From assembly GCA_024516035.1 (NCBI GenBank), contig CM044958.1, forward strand, positions 3,490,832-3,554,831: a DNA stretch of 64,000 nucleotides, in the 5' to 3' direction. The notes beneath the pieces were generated by a model, which was given only the letters and a program-made list of their open reading frames with translations, did no database searches and was not told the origin of the DNA. Shown here piece by piece: positions 1-12,014 of this stretch. The translations under genes were made by a program, and so were the position numbers. The DNA comes from Bactericera cockerelli (taxonomy: Eukaryota > Arthropoda > Insecta > Hemiptera > Triozidae). Each line of letters opens with the position of its first letter. Position 1 is the first letter of the stretch.

Positions 1-1713
1 TCAGTAGTCGAAAGACCCTTTGTCCAAAAAAGATATAGAAAACTCTGTACCCCCCACCTCTATCCAAAAAAGAACAAAGAACATATATCTCTCCGGACGC
101 CCGACATAAATTTATGTAAGTCTCAGGTTCTGATATCGAAAGCTCTCATAGTTTACTTGAAACACTTCGTCTGCAGAATAAAAATTACAGCTCATACCTC
201 ACCTCATCCTTATCCTCACTTTACCTCATTTGTGACCTCACTTCACCTGATCCTCAGGTCCTCTCCTCACCCTCAGTGGCCAGCCACTGCGGGAGAGACG
301 AAGGGTTTGGAGGAGGGCCAGGGCGGGAGTTTAATCGGGAATATTATTACGTGAGAGGGTGCATTTGTTTTATGGCAAAAAAGGAAAAGAATAGAAGAAA
401 AAGTAGAAGAAGAAAAGAGAAAAAACTCAGGAGCACCTATTATTTATTTACTTGAAGGAGGAAGGAAAAATATAAATTATGGCCTGGACGTGCTTTTCTA
501 GGAAGAATAACAAATCCTTATTGTTTATAGAAATGGCCTGGAAATACATGAGGAATCTGGGACCTGTGAAATATTGATAAGGACTATCCAGCTCTCTGAC
601 CCCTTCTGGCTAATCTGTTACTTCAGACAAGGTGTTGGTGGATAATCTGTTACTCCAAGAGCTTCAAGCAGTTGGGCGAAGGGGTTTATGTTACTTAGGA
701 CAAAGCGTTGGGAGAGGGGATTTATGTTTCTGATTTTTCCAATGTCAATAACTCTAACCCTCACGCCAGCACGAATACGTGTCAACAATAGGAAATACTT
801 GGAGCATTACATCAGAGGATATGTTGTGTTTCTCGATGGCTTTTGGCTTTTTTTATAAATTACGTTGGTTTTGTTTGTACGTTCGTTATTATAGTTGTTG
901 CTGTTGTAAATTTTGTTATGAATGAGCTCTGCTCGCGAGGTGTGGTCACGGATAGCTGATTCAAATATACGACATTCGGAGTTTTTTTTATTTTTTTTCT
1001 TATGAGGCACCTTAACCAATCATTCGGAGTTTTATAGTCATAATATTTATGATTTGCAGTGATCGTTGATACTACATAGTACGTACCTATTACCCCTACC
1101 ACCTATGATATTTATTATATTAAATTAGTGTTAAGCTGTACATGTTGAGTGTTACAGTGACTTTTATAGAGATATATCTTGAAGTGCACTGATTTGAGCA
1201 CCTTTAGTACATTATAAATACTTTTTCGTCGAAATAGGTCAGAACCCATTTTATCAAGAATTTTAAAGAATCCGGTAGCAAAGGTCGGGATGATGTCATT
1301 AAAAAGCTATTTATGTTCTTTTCCATTTATTTCCTTGTAATAAACTTTCACGACAAAAAGAAATATTCGTTGCAAAGCATTTGTGTCATTTGCACGTTTA
1401 AGTACAGTTAAACAAAAAGATCCCTCATTTAATGTAGCGTCAGAGTTCCTAACGTAATGTAGATCCAAATCCCTCTCCAGCCAGTGTCCCTGACGTAATT
1501 TACCTCCAGGAGGGACGGAAAAAAGGTCAAGCTGGTTAATTACGGAGAATTTTCTGGACTCCTCTAGCTAAACAAAAGAAGCGGAAATAGTGGAAAAACA
1601 GGAGCAAAGTAAAATCTAATGTGTCCCTCTTGCTTCCCTACTTGAAAGGAAAGATTTTATGCAAACATTCTGAACTCGTGGGGTTTTTTTCCATCACCAG
1701 CATCATGAAGGTA
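1..1713. other. AT-rich non-coding DNA, nothing recognised
   Basis: Only short open frames occur here, without domain-like composition. A purine-rich stretch lies near 375-430. I see no splice-like exon structure, no repeat shared with the rest of the window and no RNA gene. Confidence 0.6.
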
Positions 1714-1970
1714 CCAGCCTCCGTGACGTAATGGTTGTAGCTACTGCCCGTGGTCCAGAGGTGTCGAGTTCAACTCCCGGTTGGGGCAGACTTTTCGACG
1801 AAAATTCTGTCTCTTCCAAACACGTGACGTTGGCATTTCCGGCCCTACCCAGGCTGGGTGAGCTTAATGTGGGTAGCTGGTACGATTCCTAGCGAATTGA
1901 GGGTAAAACCCCCGTCCTGACTATCTGAAATCAGGACGTTAAAACCAAATAGAATCAACTGGTCACGATA
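1714..1970 (+). repeat. SINE-A copy 1 (tRNA-derived head)
   Basis: The element opens with CCAGCCTCCGTGACGTAATGG, an A-box-like Pol III promoter. A B-box-like GAGTTCAACTC follows at 1766-1776. A body of about 120 bp (1823-1946) contains the run GAGGGTAAAACCCCCGTC. It ends with ATCAACTGGTCACGAT. Two more copies occur at 30701 and 41942. The body from 1823 to 1946 is also found in the 5S-headed SINEs of this window. Non-autonomous retroposon; no coding capacity. Family identity is inferred from internal repetition; I did not match it to a library. Confidence 0.85.
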
Positions 1971-3721
1971 GATCTAATTAGGTCGCAGTGTTAATTGTAA
2001 GGGTTTCCAAATTCATCCGACTCAATTCATGGATAAGGTCCCATATCATAAAAGGTCTGTTTTTTCAATCCATAACAACTTTGTTTGAAACGAAACCAAG
2101 GAACTTCCTTATACGCAAGTGTATTCCGGTTTGTTACAATCACGCGTCATTATTTTAGGTGGAAGCTTTTCCTTCTTGTATTTTCAACTTGCATACATCA
2201 CAGTCTAGAAGTTTATAAAGGATGTCTGGAGAGTTTATTTTTGAGTCAATTCTTTACAAAAACATCTAGATGTTTTGATAAATGTGAAAAGCCAGACTAA
2301 TTACCAGGCCTTGCATGGCGCGTCTGTTATTGTGTTCAGTCTGCACTAATACCCAGAAGTCAATGCTGAAGACGCTTTGTCAATGAAGGAGACACTTTGT
2401 CAACGTGGGAGAACTTTGTCAATGTGGTAGACGTTTTGTCTTCATTTAAAAGAAATCCTTCCATTTTGTCAAGCTTTCTGAGGAGGTACGTCCTTGTGAT
2501 TCCGTCTGGCAAATTTCTGGAGGATTCTTACAACTATGGCAAATGCTTTGAGAATGATTTCAACTGTTTCTACCATCGGTTTTGTATATTTACGTGTCCA
2601 TGAGTGTTGTCATGGTGGTGGAATAATTCATGTGGTATATGAGCCCTGTGAATGACCAGAAGCATTTCTGGGCTTTTCCCGTATCGTGTAGTGTTGTTTA
2701 TGTTTGTTTGTTTTGCTTATTTGAATTGTCATTAATTTCTCCTTGAAGATGGGTTCTGACTTTGTAATTCTATTAGTTATAGTTACAACCCAGATATTCA
2801 TAGACTTGCTTTTCGACTCATGATTCCAAGAAAGCTGACAAAGGTTTTAAAAAAAATATTTTTTACTCTCCTTATCCTATAGAAAAGAAAGTAATGGAAT
2901 CACCCAAAAATTTTTTACATGGTTTCGAAACAGATTTTAGGATTATCAGTTTTATCACTATTAAGTGTTTTATGTGTTTCTGCAGTATTTTCTGAAACTT
3001 AAGAACACTAGTTCTTCAAATCGTCGATTTCATGGTTAGTTTACATACATGAGCAAGAGCATTAATCTTATATTATGCAGGCTACTCCTACAGTGTTATC
3101 AATAAATGTTTAACCATGTACACGAGAATTACACCTTGTGCAGCCCGTTTCTTTACAATGCTGTACACTGATGTATGAGAGGGCTCATTACTCCAGGAGG
3201 CTTTGTTTCAAGTCTGGAATCATTTATAAAGTGTCCTGGGATTTGGCGAAGAGCCTCTCCCTGACAAAACTTCCCTAAGCCCGGCATTAATCTCACGGGA
3301 AAGTTTCCAACTGTTTAAAGCCCTTGAAAAACTAAAAGTGACTGTTGCGACTATCTCCTCGTAGTCATTTCCATCCAACTTATGTATCTTTAACAACAAG
3401 TGAGTACATACTACAATAGTTTATTAACTCTTGTATTTTTTGTGCTCAGATGGTTACTCACTTAATCTCGAAGTCTCTAAAACATCGAACTTGGATGTTC
3501 TGTACTTGATGTTCCGGTTCCACTCATACCTCGTGAGGAAACATTTTACTTGTATGAGTAACGACCAGTGGTGTCATTACCAGAGTTAAATTTTTTTAAT
3601 GTAATAAAATTCAAAATTGAAGGAAGCTTTGGGCTTTTTACAATTACAATAAATTTAACAATTACATACCTATTTACAATTACAATAAAAAAATCATTAA
3701 TGAGAAGTTTCGTGATGTTGC
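1971..3721. other. non-coding DNA with short degenerate direct repeats
   Basis: Between about 2360 and 2445 the phrase ACTTTGTCAA or close variants recurs four times at roughly 20-25 bp spacing. The stretch 3184-3345 is more GC-balanced and less repetitive than its surroundings. No gene recognised. Confidence 0.5.
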
Positions 3722-3823
3722 TAATACTCAAACTCACACTGCTAAATTTTTACTGAACTGTGACTCGACCGACCTCCGGGTTGCAAGTCCACTGCCTCAT
3801 CAATCGAGCTACTGAGGTTGGTC
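3722..3823 (-). repeat. SINE-B fragment (tRNA-Thr-like head)
   Basis: On the minus strand this reads as the SINE-B head: CCTCAGTAGCTCGATTG, then GACTTGCAACC, the GGAGGTCGG region and a remnant of the GAGTTTGAGTA body. The B-box region is degenerate. Seven other copies in the window define the family. Confidence 0.8.
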
Positions 3824-4743
3824 AGGAAAGTTTCAAGGGTTTTGCTATTTTACAAAGACGATTATCTGGTTATTATCTACGTTTGCAAAAAAAAAAAAAA
3901 ATAGGTTACATAAATTGGTTTGTTAAATAAAACTTCATTTGAAAAAAGAGTACATATTACAAAAATTAGAAAATTCAGCTTGTTTACCTTTATTTTGTAA
4001 AATAAAACTTGTTTACACATTTCAGCTCCAAGAAAACTGAAAGAAAAACAAGTTCTTTTTTTCCGGACTCGTTTTTCAAGTGTGAGAAGTTAACCTTTCC
4101 TTTCTTCTTCTTTGTAATTCACGAAGCATGGTTCCCATTGAATTGTGCTGTGTTCACTCTAGTTAGTACAGTTTACGTTGAAAAACAAAATTGCAATTTG
4201 AAAATTGAAACCGACCAAATGGATAACTTTTACCTTTTTTTCTCTTGTATTTTTTCCTTTTTTCTTCCTCGCTTTCTTTTTATCCCCTCATCTCCGAACT
4301 CCCCCCACTCTCCTTCTCTTATTCCCCCTTTTCTTTTTTCTTCCTCAAAGTACAATTTCACATTATGTTCCACCGCTTTTCTTCTGCTTTCTTTGCCTCC
4401 CCCATTTTCTACACAATTTATTTATTTTTGTGTGTTTTAAAAGAAAAAAGAGTAAGGAAAAAAATAGAGCTAATTTTACCGGATGGGCAGAGAAGGGATA
4501 TATGTACATCCAGTTTTCCTTATCTTTCCTCTCTGGCCTTGTGTTTTTCAAGAGACAGTTTGATTCCCACATGCTCCTGCTACTGTAGTCTTTTCTTCTC
4601 TCTTATACAAACGACTCTCTCCCTTTCTTCTTTTCTAATCTAGGTAAGCTATAGATTCATCTCTTTGGCTTTCCTTTCTTTTCAAGGTTAAAAACCTAAT
4701 AGAATTCAAACCTAGTTTAAACATCCTTCTAAAACTGCTGTTA
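3824..4743. other. pyrimidine-rich non-coding tract
   Basis: A poly(A) of 14 lies at about 3888-3901. From about 4225 to 4640 the plus strand is strongly pyrimidine-rich (TTTTCTTCCTC, CTCCTTCTC). This makes overlapping open frames in several phases whose Phe/Ser/Pro/Leu composition simply reflects the bases. I do not call them genes. Confidence 0.6.
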
Positions 4744-4899
4744 CAGTCAAACCTGGATATAAGAGAACAATTATCCAGACCAAATTTATCTCTGTATACG
4801 AGAAAATTACCTTCTATTATGTATAAAGGGAGATCTGGATATAAAAGAAAATAACCATTCAGTCCCTTCTCTTAGTCTTCTTATGTCCAAGTTCGACTG
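4744..4899. mobile_element. pogo/Tc1-like MITE
   Basis: Left end CAGTCAAACCTGGATATAAG and right end (reverse complement) CAGTCGAACTTGGACATAAG form imperfect terminal inverted repeats around about 156 bp of non-coding DNA. A TA precedes the left end and TT follows the right end, so the TA target duplication is decayed. The CAGTCGAACCT...ATATAA pattern is typical of pogo-type termini. A related degraded copy lies at 40345-40437. Confidence 0.6.
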
Positions 4900-4931
4900 T
4901 TCTTCTTTAGTACTTACTTACTAAACAGCTT

Positions 4932-5040
4932 CTACAGACCACTAGAGTCCTTAGCTTCTTGAACCAGCCTTCTCCATTCTATTCTGTCTATTGCCATCTC
5001 TTGCTACTGAAGTGTGTTTTCTTCTGGACGTATGGAGTGA
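4932..5040 (-). pseudogene. LINE reverse-transcriptase ORF, C-terminal fossil
   Basis: Minus-strand translation near 5000-4932 reads MAIDRIEWRRLVQEAKDSSGL followed by a stop. The pattern DR..WRRLVQEAK...GL closely parallels the C terminus of the LINE fossil at 59450 (DRLVWRRIVEEAKAHIGL). This tail is common in RTE-like and related arthropod non-LTR elements. An in-frame stop lies only four codons upstream of the recognisable part, so it is dead. Confidence 0.6.
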
Positions 5041-6015
5041 AGGACTGATCTAACGCCATCTTCTCTAGCATCTCACTAAATTCACTGGTAATGGTCTTTC
5101 GTGCATTTTTGTTCCCAACAGAATCTTGCATTTCTTTCATCCTCAAGGCGGTCATCGCTCCCTGCTAAGCTTTCATTTATTTAATACACTCCCGGCAATT
5201 AAAACCATTTAGGTATTTCGACTTCCCAACTTTCTCCCTGGTAGAAAACAATAAAAACATTCCTCCGTTACACGTCGGATGTTCTCTTTTTTTTTAATTA
5301 TCTGGAAATGTTGTAAAAATAGAACACTAAACAGGAAGAGGCCTCCTCACCAGCTTCTGACTCATTTTGCTTAATTAAAATTACCTTTCTGTCCCGAGGA
5401 AAAGTCCTTGGATAAAGGAATGAAGGATCGTGAAGGAAATGGGAAAGAAATAGAAAGAAGGAGATTGAAGAAATTGGAAATGTCTTTTCCGAGAAAAAAT
5501 CAGTAAAGGTATTGTGAAATGAGAAGTTGTACTTGTAAGGTTACCCTCCCTAGTCCCTTTTTGGGGCTAGAACATCCAAGGACACAAGTAAGGGGAAGCC
5601 TTGCCAATGTTTGCGGTTCTATAAAAATTATACTCGTAGAGTTCGAAGCACATTGTTTAGTTGCTGAATTTAGGTTGATCTGGTGACAAAAGACAGTCAT
5701 CTAGAAAGTCATCAGCTCAATTTCGAATAAAGTGACCCATTGCAATATTACATGTAAGGTACCTTACATGTATTTTTTTTATCTTATTTATTTTTACAAT
5801 GTCTCCTCATTTTCTAGACATATTACAATACAGAGAGAAACAATTAAAATTTATTATTTTAACGGACTGCTACAAAATTGTAGTTGCCTTTCGGACACAG
5901 TATTAAAATCAATCAAAGACTTTGTCTTCACAGTTTTTTTTTTTTTTTTTTTTCTTCTTCTTTCTGGTTAAGGTGATAGAAAGGTACAATATTGAAGGTA
6001 TGAAGATAGAAGTAT
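5041..6015. other. AT-rich non-coding DNA
   Basis: No gene recognised. A poly-T run occurs at about 5935-5953. A short inverted pair GTAAGGTACCTTACATG lies around 5753-5770. Confidence 0.5.
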
Positions 6016-6192
6016 AAAAAAAAACACTGCCAATTATGAACACAATACTTCCTCGTGATTGTTTCACATTGTGTACACGTGCGAATTTTGAGTTTTTATA
6101 CTAAATTACTTGTATGTCCGAAACGGCTGAACCGATTTTCTTCAAATTTGTTTTATATGGTAGAAAACCGTTTTTTCTACATTCTAAATTCT
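6016..6192 (+). repeat. interspersed repeat E, copy 1
   Basis: About 175 bp including CTTCCTCGTGATTGTTTCAC and CGATTTTCTTCAAATTTG recurs on the minus strand at 30405-30578, with high similarity over the whole span. Neither copy has coding capacity. The element class is unresolved; the CCGATTTTCTTCAAATTTG phrase resembles widespread insect repeat sequence. Confidence 0.75.
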
Positions 6193-6309
6193 ACAAAAAA
6201 TTCTGTATCGACAAGTCGTGGTTCTTATTTCTTGACTTTATTGTCCAAAATTTCGGATTTTCTTAAATATCAGAGTCAAATTATAATTAATTAAAAGAAA
6301 ATATAAAAA

Positions 6310-6547
6310 ACAATAATATGCATATACATACAAAATTTCATCAAAATCGGATGTACCGTTCACGAGATATAAGCATTTAAGTAAAAAGTTAGTGGTCAGG
6401 CGCATGGTCTCTTTCACCCAGAGCCGCTTGTACGAATTCGATGAATTTAAAATGGGACCATCTACAGAATGTCTCCTAGATGTGTACAAAATTTCATCAA
6501 AATCGGTCAAGTAGTTTCGAGATTTGCGCGTTACAAGGAATCGTTTT

Positions 6548-6589
<42 letters not shown>

Positions 6590-6610
6590 CGACAGACGAC
6601 AGACGGACAC
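6310..6610 (+). repeat. two ~155-bp repeat units plus (GACA)n microsatellite
   Basis: The phrase TACAAAATTTCATCAAAATCGG occurs at about 6329 and again at 6484, followed each time by a GAGAT..-AA-type ending. The second unit runs into a GACA microsatellite of about 12 repeats (6551-6600). This phrase plus CAGA-type tail is a common insect repeat terminus. The minus-strand frame containing VCLSVCLSVC is only the microsatellite translated. Confidence 0.7.
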
Positions 6611-9600
6611 AAAACCAAATTTGCTAGGAGGTTATGAAACGTCCAGAAATATGAAAAAAATTGAAATCGGAGCAAAAAATATTTTTTTTTTACAAAACGA
6701 ACACATACTTCCGATTTCTAATATTAGAAATTTCTCGGAAGTAATACATGTAATAGAAAGTAAAAACCTGTATGGCTATGATCAGGGGTATAGAGAGACC
6801 ACCAGTGAAAAAATAAACAGTTGAACAAATTTTAATACACAAAGACTGTAAGTAAGAGTTTCGGTATGTGAGAGGTTCTAAGACACATCATAAAGTTGAA
6901 ATAGCAATTTGAGGAACCATATGGAAAATTCAAGTCCCTCTTCCGTCCTTCTTACCCCATCCTTCTTATCTCTTACCCCATTCTTTCTGCCTCTTCCGTC
7001 CCTCCCTCTGCCTCAGGACCCTCTGAGTCACATATTCCTGGCAAGAACCATAAAATAATGAATTTATGAGCCAGTAATGTTTTTTTTTATACATACAGAA
7101 AAAAAAAGTTCAGAAAACTAGTGGAATGAACTGAGAACTGGGATTTTTCTTCTCTCTCCCTCCTCAATTCTCTATCTCCTATTTATCTCTCGCTCTCCTT
7201 TCTATCTCAATATCTCTGTCTCACTTTATCACACTCTTCTCTGTCTCTTCATTTGGTTGTGCGATATTAATTTTCCTCTTGGGTATTATGAAAATGGAGA
7301 GTTAGAAGGAGAAAGAGAGAGAAGGATTTGGAGAGGGAGATAAATATAGAGGAGAAGAGAGAAAGAGGAGAGAGAAAAGGAGCAATAGAAGACAGAGGAG
7401 GAAGCATTTTAATTCGATTTGTGTCTTTAGGTCCTGTTCTAGTTTAGTCTCATTGGAAATTATGCGTTCGAAGTACTTATTTCACTTCTCCGTGAATTTG
7501 TGCAACTTGAATTCTGCTTCCCACCTCTAGAACTTTGCTTTCTTTTTCAACACCATCACGGTCGTATTTATACAGAGAATAGGTTTGGACATGTGATGGG
7601 ACTATAAATCATGTGAAATCATACCAAAAAAAGGAATGTATTTTATATTTTGTATGTTGAGATTAGACATCTGACTAATAAAATAGGAAGTGATCTTCAT
7701 ATTCGTTTCTGTGAAAGAACTGTTTGGTACTAAAAACCAGTTCCCCTTTATCCTATCCTATCGCGTTTAACATCGTGTGTCAGCGACCTAACTTACTAAC
7801 CAACCCGTGTGTCGTCGACCTACGCCTCTTACCAAAGTGCAACTTGCTTTCGGAGATTGTTAGCAAGTTTGAGGTACCTACTGCATGAGGTACCCAACGC
7901 AAGGAGGCAATCAGTTAGTCGTAATTCCTTATCCGAAAGTATCGTGTAAGTGATCCCCTTATCTCTATCTCGTGTAATCAAATCATTTATTTGAACATCT
8001 TTTTGTGAAAACCGCGAAAGATAACATTTGAGCGCTAAAGTATCCTGCTAAAGTCCCAACAAGAACTATCAAGTAAAAGTCAGTCTTTAAATGTCTTAGG
8101 TAAGTCTCTATTAGAATGATAATAAAAAGTATGAGGTAAGACAGTTGGGAATACTAAAAGACTTAAATGTCATAAATAAATGTCTAAACGGCCTGACAAC
8201 TTTATTTTTATGATGGAAACCCATGCAAAGGAATCATAACTAGAGAGAAAGAGATGCGAGGAAGACAGAAAGAATTGAAGAGAGGTGAGGAGATAAAATG
8301 GATTTAGATAGAGAGAGGAAGAAGGAAATTTTAAAATGAAAGAGAAAGGAGCTGATGTAGAGAAAAGATAAGAAACAATGGCACTTGTGTTTGAAATTAA
8401 TAATTGAATATCATGTTAGTGGAGTCGTTTCTGTAAGAATTTTAACGGTACCGAAAATGTCTATAAGAGAGCGTTTATAGAGTTCTTTAACCCAGAAATT
8501 AGTTTTGCCTTTTATTACTGTAGCCAAATTACGAAATTATCATATTCGAAAGTGGTACATTCCAATTTGAAGAAATGTTGTCATAAGAGCCTCTCTTGTC
8601 AACTTGTAACAAAATCTTCCTCGTCAAATAGAAACACTCAAAAAATCATCATCTTCTAGAAATAATATTACTTGATTCAAAGAAAGTCAGTCATTACTGA
8701 ACAAGCATGAAGAAATACAAGTCTCAACTTACACGATAACACCCCCCCACCTCTGAAAAATAACGTTGAACCTTTGAACATTAATGCGAGGCAAAAAAAA
8801 AAAAAGAATTTGAACAGCAAAGGAAGATATTTGATATTTAAAATACCAGGGGCTACAAAGAGGCGAAGAAGCAGGAAGGAACACATTAAGGAAAAAGGAA
8901 AAGCACAAAATATGAAACAGGACAAAGACAAAGGATGGAGGCAAAGGAGAAAGCAGGGAAATGAAATTGGACCATAATTGTATTCTTCCCTTCCGGGCAG
9001 TAGAGCCTTTGAAAAGATTTCAGAGTCCACCGGAGCTTTTGTTCTTGCAACACCTTGGGCCTTTGTAGAGGAATTATTCCAGTAGGGTCAAACTAAGTCA
9101 GTAGAACGTTTCAGTTTTGTGATTGAAGCGAATTTTCTTTTTCCTATAGAAAAGAGAGGAATGTTTTTTTTTTTTCTTTTTTGGATCAATGAACTGTGTA
9201 GCAGCTCGATTTTTAAGACAGATGACTTAATTTTCTGGAGTTCGAGACCTGTGAATAGAGATAAAGTTTAAGTTATTGTGGACTTTTTTTCGCTTCGCAC
9301 CTAGAGTATTTCGAACCGTTTAGTTCCGGATTTGATTTTAAAAAAAACCTACAAATCTCTGTTCATATGACTTCACATATTTATTTGAAGATAATTTAAC
9401 AATTAATTATTCTTGATTTTTATTGTTGCTTCTATATTTTTTTCTCGGTATGTGTTCCATTAGTTTGTTTGGTATTGAAAAAATCACAGTAGTCTATTTT
9501 AACAGACATATTCTTCTAGCCTTAGAGACATATTCCTCTCGCCCTACGCCATATTGTTATCCGCAAAATCTTCTGAGAAGATACTCAATTCAAAGTTGAA

Positions 9601-10933
9601 GAAACATTCAAAGAGATAAAATGTTCTGAGGGATATTCCTGTTCACTCGACTGATTTTTATCTTCTTGCTTGCTTGATTGCACGTTCAGAATCATCCACA
9701 TATTGTATTTTCCCTTTAAGGAACGAGTTCCCTCCAAATTTCCTTCCCCAGAATCATCCATATATTGTATTTCTCCTGGAAGGAACACTTTTCTTCTAAA
9801 TTCTCTACCCCCGTGTACGAATGCGTTGGTATGAAGTTCTGCTCAGTCAAGGTTACTTGATATGAAATTCATTTTATGCACTTTTGCCGTTCTGGAGCAA
9901 TCCATTCAATTCTTTTGAGTAGTTCTTTTCTCTGTCTTGGGCCGTGGAAGAGCACATAAGATTTTATATATAAGAAAATGTCATTGAAGTGTAACATTTA
10001 AATCGTTGTTTGGAGGTGTCTCCAACATGGAGTTGTCTAGTTGTTTTATAGATATCTCATCAGGAATTTCAACGGATTCAACGCAATAAAATGAGCGTTT
10101 CAGAATGTATTTTCATGAAGTTAAAAGGCAACTAAGCCGTAAAAGTCAAACATGCGATAAAACATTTTACATGCGGTATTTATTAACAATTATCATCCCG
10201 ACTATCAGATGTAATATTGTTTCAGGTCTGAGGCCCTTGTCTGTATTTCAGGCGTGGGATGTGTTGTCATTACAAATACCCGCGGCTTTGGTCTCTCGGC
10301 TAGCCCGCATAATTATGTTGTTGACATTAGCTATCGATGTGAACCTTTCACTTTGGTTATCTATATAACAATTATAGTTACATAATATATTAAACTGTAG
10401 GTAGGTATATAGATGTGCAATAATGTTTATAGGTATATATTATGTATACATGAAATTTTAGTTTGTTGGACACGTTGATTAATGTTCTATTTCTATTATT
10501 TATCGATTGTCTAGTAAGAGTTATTTTGCTCCATCATTGTTTTAGATGTTTGTGTTGAGTAATGGTTCATTTTATTTTGGTTTTATTGAATATTTTTCGT
10601 GATATTAACCCATACGGGATGACAGTATAGACAAAAATATACGGGTCGACTACCATTTGCTTTGTTTGATTATAGTCCGTCTTGCAATGATGTGTGGTGT
10701 GTTTATAAATAAAATTGGTAGCAAATGGTACGAAGATATTTCTGAAACCCCAGGACGTATTGTTGACGGAGAGAGAGTGTCTAATTTAACAGCTCAATAA
10801 AGGTGATAATAGTGGAATCCTATACCCAATGTGAAAAGTTTTTATACAACTACAAATACAAGCTCTTGACATAGCTCAGGACCCGGAACACAAAAAACAT
10901 TGCTTCTGGCTACTTCTAGTTAAAAAAAAAAAA
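6611..10933. other. long non-coding stretch without recognised elements
   Basis: Contains a CT-rich patch (about 7150-7255) followed by a GA-rich patch (7295-7400), a further GA-rich patch (8245-8370) and poly-A/T runs. A two-copy tandem duplication of about 62 bp lies at 9688-9810 (unit starts with AGAATCATCCA). No exon, RNA gene or TE end could be supported. Confidence 0.5.
9688..9812. repeat. two-copy tandem duplication (~62 bp)
   Basis: AGAATCATCCACATATTGTA at 9689 is repeated as AGAATCATCCATATATTGTA about 62 bp later, with the downstream AAGGAACGAGTTCCCTCC versus AAGGAACACTTTTCTTCT also aligning. Diverged, so not a recent event. Confidence 0.75.
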
Positions 10934-11232
10934 AGATGAGTGTTTCTCAACTGTTCTTATTTCGTAGCCATTAAACAGGAGCTACTGTAGACGCTTGTGG
11001 ACTGTGTTGTAGCCTGCCCATCCCGTAGAATGCCTCCCCTCTGTTGGGTGAGAAGTGACACAATACTTCCCAATTAAGTGCTGGGTCAACACGAGCGCAC
11101 CGGAAGGTCTCCTTTACAAACAATTGTAACCAAATTAAGAATACAATTTTTTGTCGGCACGGAGGATCGAACCCAGGACCTTCCGCATGTCAAGCGAGTA
11201 CTGAACCTGCTGAACCACTGAGCTGATCGCGC
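10934..11232 (-). repeat. SINE-C copy 1 (tRNA-Gly-like head)
   Basis: On the minus strand: head beginning GCGCGATCAGCTCAGTGG, B box GGGTTCGATCC at plus-strand 11165-11175, then a body with TTGGTTACAATTGTTTGTAA, CCTTCCGGTGCGC, TGTGTCACTTCTC and the 3' end CACTCATC followed by T13. Copies at 40012 and 54371 share the entire length. The Gly-GCC-like anticodon region has decayed here. Non-autonomous, non-coding. Confidence 0.85.
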
Positions 11233-11843
11233 GATCTTTTTTCACGTTCTATTTTCATCCTTTTTCCATTATCTCTCTCTATTCTCCTCCTTATATTCTT
11301 TTTAACTCTCCCTACTTTTTCTTTTTCGTCCTTTTTTCCTACATTGTCTTCTTCTCCTTCTCCTTCCTCTTTTTCTTCTTGCGAATATGTTCTTCATTCT
11401 CCTCTGTTTCTCCTTCTTCTTTTCTGCAAACAAACGAGGAAGAACACGTTAAGAGTATCTACTCTTCTAATCGTCCAAGTTCCTAACTTTTCCTCTTTGC
11501 TTCGTGAAGTTCAATTTTTTCGTTACTATTTTGAAAAGTTCATTTCAAATTAGACATTTCCTCTCGTGGTCTTCTTTCGAAGGGGATTGAGTATTGACAC
11601 TGAAGACACTAGCTAGGAAAGTCTTCCAAGTTTTAAAATATAATTACTTCTTGGATCTTGGAATTAAAAAAAAACTTTTGTTGTTCCCTTCTCTTCAACA
11701 CTAATCGTCCATTCTTTTTATGATATTATGTTTAGTATGTTTGCTTATATTGCCTATTTTAATATGATGTGTTTAACGAGCTGATTTGAACTTTTTAATA
11801 GACAACTAGAAACCAAGGATAATTTTTAGATTTAATATTCTGT
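11233..11843. other. pyrimidine-rich tract and AT-rich DNA
   Basis: From 11240 to about 11420 the plus strand is CT-rich. The open frame across it is a composition artefact. Nothing else recognised. Confidence 0.55.
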
Positions 11844-12014
11844 AGTCTGGCTGGGGGATTATAAACAGGGATTAGACCAGCGTTGGCTTGGTTCTGTGGG
11901 CCCTTGTCAATTGTAAGCCTCTTTGTAAAGACAGCGGTAGAAGTGCTGAGTCATTCCCCCACTGTCTGGCTACCATCGTTCACGATGGTAGTCTCAGACT
12001 CAGCACAGCCAGAC
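11844..12014 (+). repeat. interspersed repeat D, copy 1
   Basis: About 160-170 bp starting GTCTGGCTGGGGGATTATAA and containing TTGGCTTGGTTCTGTGGGCC. It contains a perfect 20-bp palindrome, TACCATCGTTCACGATGGTA (11971-11990). Copies lie at 13368-13524 (minus) and 44123-44283 (plus). This copy also ends in CAGCCAGAC, the inverse of its start; the other copies do not. Probably a SINE or LINE 3' end; no coding frame. Confidence 0.8.
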
